From positions 1 through 21,135 of IMG/VR virus record IMGVR_UViG_3300031774_000192: DNA of 21,135 nt; one strand, written 5' to 3'. Positions within the stretch are counted from its first letter, which is position 1. The number at the start of each line of letters is the position of its first letter. The notes beneath the pieces were generated by a model. It had not been told where the DNA came from and did no database searches. It saw nothing but the letters and a program-made list of their open reading frames with translations. This DNA is from a virus. This document shows positions 1 through 9,800 of the stretch, in pieces. The translations under genes and the position numbers were made by a program.

Positions 1-2
1 GA

Positions 3-2252
3 TTAGCTGTTACTGAAGGTAGCACTAATATTACATATCCAAGATCATCGGATCCATATTATACAGGTTCTAGAATTAGTTCTGTTCCAAATGCTACTAG
101 TTTTGTTATCCAAGTAGGTACAAGTAGCACTGCAATGGAATACACTTCAGGTGGTACAGTTCAGAAAGTGATTGTGGCACCTAGAAAATCTAATAGCACT
201 GATAATGACGGTGATCCTGCTTATAATGGAACACCTGTTCTTCAAGTAATTGATACTACTAAGTTTGTAGTTAATACAGGAATTAATACTAATCCTCATC
301 TTTATAATAGAGGTGGTGTTGTTAGAAGACCTCTTAAAGTTATTGTTGATGCTCCATTACCTTATGCAGGTATTGCCTTAACGTATGCCGATTCTAGTCC
401 TGCTGGAGTTGGAACAGGTGGTATTGTTAATGTTGTAGTTGGTCAAGGATCAAGTATAATTAGCTTTACTATCACTAATACAGGAAGTGGTTATGGTAAT
501 GATGAAATTTTAACTCTACCTATCGGAGGTCCTACTGGTATTCCTACCGATCCTTCTAAGACCTATAAGGAATTCCAACTTACTCTTGACCCATGTTTCT
601 ATGATGAATTTACTGCTTGGTCTCTTGGTGAATTGCAATCATTGGATAATATTGAAAGACTTATTACTGGAACTAGAAAGGATTTCCCATTAGAACTTAA
701 TGGTGAAACAATAACCATTAGAGGTAAGGAAGGATCTAAGATTGTCGAGCAAGACCTTCTGTTAGTATTTGTTAATGATGTTCCTCAAGTTCCTGGTGAG
801 GGGTATACCTTCCCAGGTGGTAGTAATATCACATTTACTGAAGCACCTAAAGAAGGTGATAAAATACAAATTCTTTTCTATAAAGGAACTGGTTCTCAAG
901 ACGTTGTTGAAAGAAGAGTCTTAGAAACTGTCAAACCTGGAGATGAATTGGAAATAGGGCATTTAGAATCTCAAGATTTCTGGTTGACTGAATCAGTCAG
1001 AGTTCCACTTAGTGTAGATTCTACTGATCGTGTTTCTACTCCTCCATATTATGGACCAGGAAATACTGCAGATCCTAATCTAGAAAGACCTATTAAATGG
1101 ACTAGACAGACTGAAGATAAGATTATTAACCAAATAGGTGTAGGAAAGGATAGAGAAATTTATGAACCTGTGATTAATCCTTATTCACCAATTATCAAAT
1201 CTGTGGGAATTGGATCAACTGTAATTTATGTTGAAAATGTAAGACCTTATTTTGATCCATATGATGAAGTTGATGATGTATCTCCTATAGCAAATGATTT
1301 CCTTTTCCAAAAGAAAGTTAAATTTATTTCTCAAGAAGTAAGATCTGGTGCTGCAGGAACTGCTATTGTTTCTGGATTAGGAACTATTACTTCTGTTGCT
1401 ATTTCTACTGGTGGTATTGGATATAGCACTGCAGTAGTAAGTTTTGGATCAACTTCTCTTGGTGATAATACTACTGGTGTTGTTACAACATCTACTAGAG
1501 CATATGGAACTCCTGTAATTAGTGCTGCTGGAACTATTACTGGTATTGCACTTACTGCAGTTGGTTCTGGATATACTTCATCCAATCCACCATCTGTCCT
1601 TATTAGTCCTCCTGTATGGTCTGAAGAAGAAAATACAGTAGGTAGTTACACTGGTGATTCTGGAATAATTGTTGGATTTGGAACTACAACTGTTGGAGTT
1701 GCTACTGGATATCAATTAATATTTGATATGCATATCCCTCTTTCTTCAGATTTAAGAAATTCCAATATTACTGGAACAGCAGTTACAATCTGTGGTATTC
1801 AAACTGGTGATTACTTTATTGTTAATGATTCTAATGTTGGAATTGCTACTACGTCAATTGGTTCTCTTGCTGCTGATGGTGCTGTTATAGGAATCGGAAC
1901 ACAGTTTGTAAATAATGTATATGAAGTTAATACCTTTGAAATAGTTCAATCTCCTACAGGAGTTGCTACTAATGGAGTTGGTATAGGAACAACTCATATG
2001 AATAGGGTATTTGTTAAGATTGCTGAACATCTTGATTGGAATGGTCAGTGGCCTAGCTTTAGTGGAGTTGGAATTCAAACTGGAAATTACTTTGGATCTT
2101 ATAGTTGGGGTAAGGTATCTTTACCTTCAAGATCTGAAGAGAATGCTTATGAAGCCTATACTTTAGGTGGAACAGGTGGTATCTCTACTTCTCCTGTAGT
2201 AAGAAGATCTAGATCTCTTAAATCTAAGGCATACTATACACCCCCAAGTTAA
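3..2252 (+). CDS. Large virion structural protein, 3' part only (likely baseplate; positional counterpart of T4 gp7)
   Basis: The frame is open from base 3, so the ATG at 135 is probably internal and the gene starts before the window; 749 residues are visible. It lies directly upstream of gp8, where T4 has gp7, but I see no clear gp7 sequence match, so a baseplate role is inferred from position. Visible parts are a beta-sandwich-like segment at about 690-890 (LLVFVNDVPQVPGEGYTF, then GDKIQILFYKGTG), GSGY-type beta repeats at about 451-530, 1360-1450 and 1510-1610, and a C-terminal part with FDMHIPLSSDLR, IQTGDYF and FGSYSWGK, segments I know from marine myovirus structural proteins. Runs such as GIGTT and GVAT are frequent. 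The protein ends in a basic tail (RRSRSLKSK). No signal peptide or membrane segment is visible. It could instead be a tail-fibre-type protein. Confidence 0.85.
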   Translation, partial: LAVTEGSTNITYPRSSDPYYTGSRISSVPNATSFVIQVGTSSTAMEYTSGGTVQKVIVAPRKSNSTDNDGDPAYNGTPVLQVIDTTKFVVNTGINTNPHLYNRGGVVRRPLKVIVDAPLPYAGIALTYADSSPAGVGTGGIVNVVVGQGSSIISFTITNTGSGYGNDEILTLPIGGPTGIPTDPSKTYKEFQLTLDPCFYDEFTAWSLGELQSLDNIERLITGTRKDFPLELNGETITIRGKEGSKIVEQDLLLVFVNDVPQVPGEGYTFPGGSNITFTEAPKEGDKIQILFYKGTGSQDVVERRVLETVKPGDELEIGHLESQDFWLTESVRVPLSVDSTDRVSTPPYYGPGNTADPNLERPIKWTRQTEDKIINQIGVGKDREIYEPVINPYSPIIKSVGIGSTVIYVENVRPYFDPYDEVDDVSPIANDFLFQKKVKFISQEVRSGAAGTAIVSGLGTITSVAISTGGIGYSTAVVSFGSTSLGDNTTGVVTTSTRAYGTPVISAAGTITGIALTAVGSGYTSSNPPSVLISPPVWSEEENTVGSYTGDSGIIVGFGTTTVGVATGYQLIFDMHIPLSSDLRNSNITGTAVTICGIQTGDYFIVNDSNVGIATTSIGSLAADGAVIGIGTQFVNNVYEVNTFEIVQSPTGVATNGVGIGTTHMNRVFVKIAEHLDWNGQWPSFSGVGIQTGNYFGSYSWGKVSLPSRSEENAYEAYTLGGTGGISTSPVVRRSRSLKSKAYYTPPS

Positions 2253-2257
2253 TCCTT

Positions 2258-2265
2258 AATAAATA
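2258..2265 (+). promoter_or_regulatory. Late-promoter-like motif AATAAATA upstream of gp8
   Basis: AATAAATA lies in the 32-base gap between the upstream structural gene and gp8, ending 20 bases before the gp8 ATG. It differs by one base from the T4 late promoter core TATAAATA. The region is AT-rich, so chance occurrence is possible. Support comes mainly from the same motif class appearing in every other gap of 20 bases or more here. Confidence 0.5.
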
Positions 2266-2284
2266 ACTAAAAAATTAGTGTCCA

Positions 2285-3841
2285 ATGGCTGCAATTATAA
2301 CTGATCAGATAAGATTGTTGAATGCAAAGAATTTTGTTGCGGGAGTAACATCTACTACCAACGCTTATTATTCTTTCATTGGGTTACCAAATCCCATTGA
2401 TATCCAAACTGATTGGAATACTGATCCCCCTTCGCCAAAAGATAATTTTAGTGAAGAGAATGATTATTGGGATAATATGTTAGCCTTGAAAAAGATTACT
2501 GCAGGGGATTGCCGACAAGTTGTTACTAAAAGAATATGGTCATCTGGTACAACTTATGACATGTATAGAGGAGATTATAGTAGATCAAATACTGCTCCTG
2601 TGTCAGGTGCAACAAACTTATATTCTGCAACATATTATGTCATAAACACTGATTATAGAGTTTATATTTGCCTTCAGAATGGTACTGATCCAGATAACCC
2701 TAATGGAAGACCTTCATTGGATGAACCAACTTTTACTGATCTAGAACCTAGATCTGCTGGAAGTAGTGGTGATAATTATCTTTGGAAGTATCTTTTTACA
2801 ATTAAACCTGCTGATATTATTAAATTTGATTCTACTGATTTTATGCCTGTTCCTTTAAATTGGGAAACCAATGTGGATGATGCAGCAGTCAGAGATAATT
2901 CAGTAGATGGATCTATTAAAATTATTACTATTACTAATCGTGGTGAAACCATAGGTCCTTCAGGTGGTACTGAATATACAAAAGTGCCTATTAAAGGAGA
3001 TGGGTCTGGGGCAGAATGCACAATTACTACAACTAACGACCAGCAGGTTGATACTATAGTAATTTCTAAACAGGGTTCAGGATATACCTATGGTAGTGTG
3101 GCTTTAGAAGATGGTGGTGTTCCAACTGGAACTACTATTCCTACTTTTGATGTTATCATTCCACCTCAAGGTGGTCATGGTTCAGACATTTATAGAGAAT
3201 TGGGAGCAATGAATGTTCTTATATATTCTAGAATTGAAAATGATAATGAGAATCCAGATTTTATTACAGGAAATCAAATTGCAAGAGTGGGGTTAGTAGA
3301 AAATCCTCAAAAATATGATTCTACTGCACTTCTAACTGCTGATAAAGCTAGTTCTGTAAATGCTTTAAGATTGGCAGGGTCTGGTTACAGTTCTGCTACA
3401 TTTACTGCTGATAGTTATTTCAATCAAACAATTTCTGCTGGATCTACTGCTCAAGGAAGGGTAGTAAACTATGATGAAACTACTGGTGTATTGAAGTATT
3501 GGCAAGATAGAACTCTTGCTGGATTTAATACTGTAGGAACTGCACAAACTGCTCCTACATATGGATACAATTTAAATCAATTTACTGGGTCTCCAGGAAC
3601 TGGTGGAAACTTGGAAATTGTTCCTACTACTGGATCTACATTACAAATTGATAATGGATTCACGGGTATCTCTACCGTAATAAATAATATAACATATTAT
3701 CTTGGTCAAACCTTTACTGATGGAATTTCCAACCCAGAAGTTAAGAGACATAGTGGTAACATTGTTTTTGTTGACAATAGACCTGCTATAACTAGGTCTG
3801 TTAACCAAAAAGAAGATATTAAAATAGTATTGCAGTTCTAA
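2285..3841 (+). CDS. gp8: Baseplate wedge protein gp8 (T4-like)
   Basis: This protein builds the wedges that surround the central hub of the contractile-tail baseplate. The assignment rests on T4 gp8 matches remembered at both ends. Near residue 160, YLWKYLFTIKP corresponds to T4 YVWEYLFEIPP. The C-terminus RHSGNIVFVDNRPAI, ending DIKIVLQF, corresponds to T4 RHSGEMIYMENRPPI, ending EINILFTF. At 518 residues it is far longer than T4 gp8 (about 334). The extra length is a GSGY-type beta-repeat section near residues 220-290 and a Gly/Thr/Ser-rich insertion of about 140 residues near 355-495, placed just before the conserved C-terminal strand. The ATG at 2285 follows the upstream stop by 32 bases with a late-promoter-like motif between. 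The stop is 6 bases before the next gene, so the two are probably co-transcribed. Confidence 0.95.
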   Translation: MAAIITDQIRLLNAKNFVAGVTSTTNAYYSFIGLPNPIDIQTDWNTDPPSPKDNFSEENDYWDNMLALKKITAGDCRQVVTKRIWSSGTTYDMYRGDYSRSNTAPVSGATNLYSATYYVINTDYRVYICLQNGTDPDNPNGRPSLDEPTFTDLEPRSAGSSGDNYLWKYLFTIKPADIIKFDSTDFMPVPLNWETNVDDAAVRDNSVDGSIKIITITNRGETIGPSGGTEYTKVPIKGDGSGAECTITTTNDQQVDTIVISKQGSGYTYGSVALEDGGVPTGTTIPTFDVIIPPQGGHGSDIYRELGAMNVLIYSRIENDNENPDFITGNQIARVGLVENPQKYDSTALLTADKASSVNALRLAGSGYSSATFTADSYFNQTISAGSTAQGRVVNYDETTGVLKYWQDRTLAGFNTVGTAQTAPTYGYNLNQFTGSPGTGGNLEIVPTTGSTLQIDNGFTGISTVINNITYYLGQTFTDGISNPEVKRHSGNIVFVDNRPAITRSVNQKEDIKIVLQF

Positions 3842-3847
3842 GAAATC

Positions 3848-6800
3848 ATGCCACAGCAGACAAATTTAAATGTAGCTCCATATTTTGATGATTATGATTC
3901 ATCAGATGATTTTTATCGGGTATTATTTAAACCAGGGTATCCTGTTCAAGCGAGAGAGTTAACAACTCTTCAATCTATACTGCAAAATCAGATTGAGAAA
4001 TTTGGTCAACATTTTTTTAAAGAAGGTGCTAAGGTAATTCCTGGTAATACTGGATATAATAGACTTTATTATGGAGTTCAAATACAAAATAATTTTCAAG
4101 GGGTTCCTGTATCTGCATATGCTGATCAATTAATTGGAACTAAAATTACAGGACAAAGATCTGGTATAAGTGCTGTTGTAGATTCTATTTTAATGCCTGA
4201 AGAGTCTGAACGTGGACAACTTACTCTCTATATCAATTATTTAAATTCCAGTACATCAAATAATACTACCCAGACATTTTTTGATGGTGAAGAATTAAAA
4301 TGCAATACGGTTATTTCTTCTGGGTTATTGGGTAATGCAACCATTTCACCTGGAGCACCATTTTCTATTACTTCAAATGATGGAGCAGCAGTAACAGGAT
4401 CATCTTTCCAAATACAAGAAGGTGTATATTTTGTTCATGGTCAATTTGTAGGAGTTGCTCAAGAAACACTTATTTTAGATCAATATGAGACAAATCCTAA
4501 TTATAGGGTTGGTTTATTTGTAGATGAGCAAATAATTAATGCGGATATTGATGAAAGTTTAAATGACAATTCTCAGGGATATAATAATTTTGCTGCTCCA
4601 GGTGCTGATAGATTAAAAATTACTTTAAGTTTATTTAAAAAAGACTTAGATGATTATGATGATACAAGTTTTGTAGAATTAGGAACAATAACTGAGGGTG
4701 TATTAAGAGCTGCTAAGAGTGGTAGAAGTGGTAAAGGAACTGGTGGAGGATTAATTGGTGTAGGTGGTGGTGGAGCTGGAGCATGGGATTTAACTGATAC
4801 TCTTGCAAGAAGAACTTTTGATGAAAGTGGTAATTATGATATAAAACCATTTGATGTCACTGTGATGAATTCATTGAATGATAATATTGGAAATAGAGGA
4901 GTATATCAAGCAGGTCAATTTACAGCTAATGGTGGAACTCCATCTGATGATTTGGCACTTTATAAAATTTCTCCAGGAAAAGCATATGTAAAAGGATATG
5001 AAATTGAAACTTTAGATCCAACATTTATTGATTGCCCTAAGCCAAGAGATACAAAACTTGTTGAAAATAATGCAATAATTTATAATACTGGTTCAACACT
5101 TAAGTTAAATAGTGTATTTAGAACTCCTACTGTAGGTATCGGTAGTACATATATTGTAAGTTTAAGGGATCAAAGACAAGGAACTGATGAGGAAAAGGCT
5201 GCTGGAAATGAAATTGGATATGCTAGGGTTTATGATTTTAGATTAGAGTCTCAAAATTATAGTACAACTAATAATGACTTAGATGAATGGGAACTTTCTT
5301 TATATGATGTACAATCATTTACTGAAATAACATTAAATAATCCTATTACTCAATCAGTTCCTGCTCTTATTGAAGGAAAAAGAAGTGGTGCAAAGGCATT
5401 TTTACAAGGATCTGTTACTGCTGGATTGGGGATAACTGTATATGAAAAAAGTGGTCAATTTGTTAAGAATGAACAACTTATAATTAATGGTATTAATAAT
5501 GGAAGAGTTGCTTTAGGTATTACAGAACATTCTATATCTGCCGTAAAATCTGTTTACGGAACTGATGATGGTTTAGTTGGTATTAAAACATTTAATGCTA
5601 ATGTAGTTCCATCAGTATTGTTTCCAGTTGGGGTAGCAACCGTGGGTGTTGTTACTTTTGCAAATAATCAATCTACTATTAAGAGTGCTAATCCAAATTT
5701 CCCAGGAATTACTACTATTGGTAATTTAATTCAATATACTGATTTAAATTATTCCGAAGATCCAATAACTGCTAGAGTTGTAAGTGTAGGTGCTTCTCAT
5801 ATTAATGTTACTGGTGTTACTACAGTTTCAGGAATAGTTGATGGTACACTTCCTAAAACATCTGTTAGGAATGTAAGTGATTTAAGAGTAATGGCTACAT
5901 TATTAGATCCTTCATCTGATAATACTTTATACACACCACTTTCAAAGAAAAATGTTTCTGATGTTGATTTAACTTCCGCATCTATTGTTATAAGAAAATC
6001 ATTTCCCGTAACTATTAGTAATGGTCAATTAAATACTCCTTTACCTTCTTTAGGTTCTGATGAGACTTTCCAACCATTTACAACCAAGAGATATTTATTA
6101 ATTGGTAGTGCTGAAGGGGCATATGATTTAACTGCTGATCAATTTGATTTTGGAACAGGAAATACTTGTCAAATACGTGGTTTATCAACACCATCACAAT
6201 CTAATAATGGTGCAACTCTTATTGCTACTATTAAAAAGGCAAAACCAAAAGCAAAAATAAAGATAAACGATAAAATTAAATCCATTGTTATCAATTACTC
6301 AAAGATTGCAGGATCTGGAATTGGAGCAACAACTTTAAATGATGGATTAACGTATGGAAATTATCCATATGGAACCAGAGTACAAGATGATGAAATATCA
6401 TTAAATGTTCCTGATGTTGTTTGGGTTCATGGTATTTTTGAATCTGCAGACACAAGTAATCCATCAGCTCCAAAAGTAAATCTTTCTTCTATTGTTACTC
6501 AATCAACTACAACTAATGAATTAATGATTGGAGAGTATATGGTGGGTGAAGACAGCGATGCTGTTGCTGTTGTTGCGGAAAAATTAACTGATTCTCAAAT
6601 CACCTTTGTTTATGATAATGAACTTCTTTTTAGAGAAGGTGAAACGGTAACCTTTAAAGAATCAGGAGCTTCTGCAATTGTTTCTTCTCTTGATACGCCT
6701 AGTTTTGATATATCACCAAATTACACATTTGCTGATGGTGGTGAAGATTCATTTTATAATTATGGAAAAATTAGAAGAAAAGCAGATGTTGAAGCACCTG

Positions 6801-9800
6801 AAAAGAAAATAAAAGTTTATTATCAAAGTGGATCTTATGCTGATAATGATACTGGAGATATTACAACAGTAAATTCATATGATCAGTTTAAGTATGGTTG
6901 GGATATTCCAAGGATTAATGCTTGGAGTTGTAGTGATATTATTGATATTAGACCAAGAGTTGTTCCACTTTCATCCGTGGCAGAAGGAGATCGATCTCCT
7001 TTAGAATTCCTTGGAAGATCATTCACTGGATCTGGAGATTCTGCACCTAGTATTTTAGCATCTGATGAAACTATTGTAGTAGATTTCTCATTCTATCTTC
7101 CAAGAATTGATAGAATATTCTTAAGTAAATCTGGAAAATTCCAAGTAAAATTTGGAGTTTCTGCTGAAAATCCAAAACAACCAGTTCCTGTTGATGATGC
7201 AATAGAAGTGGCAACCATAGGAATGCCAGCATTTCTTTATGCACCGTCTAATGCTGCATTACAATTCTTAAATCATCGTCGATATACGATGGGAGATATT
7301 AAGAAACTTGATACTAGAATTAAAAATTTAGAATATTATACTAACCTTTCTTTATTAGAAACAAATACTGCAAACTTCTTTGTTCCTGATGAAGATGGTT
7401 TTAATAGATATAAATCTGGATTCTTTGTTGATAATTTTACTGGTTTTGAAACTCAAGAACCTGGACTTAAAATTAATAATAGTATAGACAGAAAACGTAA
7501 AGAATTACGTCCTAGACATTATACCAATTCTGTTGATTTGATGCCTGGTCCTGTTGTTGGTGTTGATGTTGATGATGATCAAGCATTTGCTACACTTGAA
7601 GGTGTTAATGTAAGAAAAAATTCTGATGCAATAACATTAGATTATTCTGAAGTTGAATGGTTGAAGCAAAATTTTGCTACAAGATCTGAAAGTGTTACTC
7701 CTTTCTTAATTAGTTTCTGGCAGGGAACTATGGAATTAACTCCTTCATCTGATACGTGGGTTGATACTGCAAGATTACAAGCTAAAATTATTCAAACTGA
7801 AGGTAATTATGCTGCCACATTAGATAATATGGTTAGAAATGATGGTGTTGACCCTCAGACTGGCATGGGACCTGTTATTTGGAATGCATGGGAAACAAAT
7901 TGGACAGGAACTACAAGTCATGATTTTGAAGGTGCATCAACAGTCACCGAGAATGATACAGTAACATGGTCAGAAGGTGGTTGGGTTAATCAAGAACCAA
8001 GTACTAACCCTGCTCGTTGGGTTACTGCTACTGTAACCACTACAACTAGAAACTGGTTTAGAGAAACTATTCAAACTGGAGTGGAAAGTAGAACTGGTCT
8101 TAGAACTATTGTATCTGAGACATTTGATGAACAATCTGTTGGTGATAGGGTTGTTAGTAGAGAGCTTGTTGCATTTATGAGATCTCGAAATATTGAATTT
8201 ATTGCTAAGAAAGTCAAACCATTAACACAATTATATGGTTTCTTTGATGGTCAAAATGTAACTAAGTATTGTGTTCCCAAATTAATTGAGATATCAATGA
8301 CTTCTGGATCATTCCAAGTCGGTGAGACTGTTTTTGGATCAATGTGGCATGTTGATATAAAAAATGAAAAATTCCGTGCAAGGGTTTCTCAATCAAATCA
8401 TAAAGAAGGTCCATATAATGTTCCTACAAAAACTTTCCGTGATAATCCTTATACAAATCAACCATTATCATCCAATTATTCATCAACTTCAGATGTATTG
8501 AATATAGATACATATTCTTTATCCAATCAAGCACAAGGAGATTACTATGGTTGGGTTGAAGAAGGTATGAAGATTAAAGGTATGAGTAGTGGAGCAGTTG
8601 CAACTGTTACTGGTGTAAAATTACTTTCTGATGTTTCTGCTTTCTGCGGAGGATCATTCTTTATTCCTAACCCAAATAACATCAATCATCCAAGATTTGA
8701 AACAGGAACTAAAGTTTTCTCATTAACAAGTGATCCAGACAATGATTCAGATAAAGCAACTACTCTTACTGATGAAACATATACTGCTTCTGGAACTTTA
8801 GAAACTGTTCAGGAAAATATTCTTTCTATTAGAAATGCTAGAATTGAACAAAGGCAAGAATTCCAAGAAAGAAACGTTGAAGAAAGTCTTGGAACAACAC
8901 TTGTTGGACAAGAGACTACTACAAGTGAAGAGGGAAGAAGAATTAATGGATGGTATGACCCTCTAGCTCAATCTTTCTTAGTTGAAGATGAAGGTGGTAT
9001 CTTTATAACAAAATGTGATGTGTTCTTTAGAACAAAAGATGATATGGATGTTCCTCTCGTCTTCCAAATAAGATCCATGTTGAATGGATTCCCAACACAA
9101 AATGTTCTACCATTCTCAGAAATTGTATTACAACCCGATGATGTCATAACTTCAGGTGATGGATCAGTAGCAACTACTATTACTTTTAGAGCTCCAATAT
9201 ACTTAGAAGGTGGTAATACAGAATATGCTATTGCTTTAGCATCAAACTCAACCAAATACAGTGTTTATATTTCCAGAATTGGTGAAACTGATCTTTTAAC
9301 TGATACATTTATTTCTAACCAGCCTTACTTGGGATCTCTATTTAAGTCGCAAAATGCTTCTACATGGGAACCTAGTCAATGGGAAGATCTAAAATTTACT
9401 CTTTATAGAGCAGAATTTGAGACTGCTGGAAGTGTAGAATTCTATAATCCAAAATTAACTCAAGGTAATAGTCAAGTTCCAATATTAATGCCAAATTCTC
9501 TTTCATTAGGTTCTAGAAAGATTAGAGTTGGTTTAGGTACAACAGTTGCTGATTCTTATGCAGATGGTAATACTTTCTTACAGGATGGAACAAATGCTAC
9601 AGGTAACCTTGTAGGTGCTGGTGGATCTGCAACAGGAACTTTAACTATTGCTAATGTTGGTATTGGTTATACTCCTTTAGACGGTAATCTAACATTTAGT
9701 AATGTCAATCTGACTACAGTTACTGGTAATGGAAGGGGTGCTGTTGGTAATGTTTATATTGAAAATGGAGTTGCAGCTGCTGCCACTATCACTTCTGGTG

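Noticed and set aside
135-137. ATG at 135 as the true start of the first gene
   Set aside because: The frame is open back to base 3 and encodes the same style of protein, with no ribosome binding site before this ATG.
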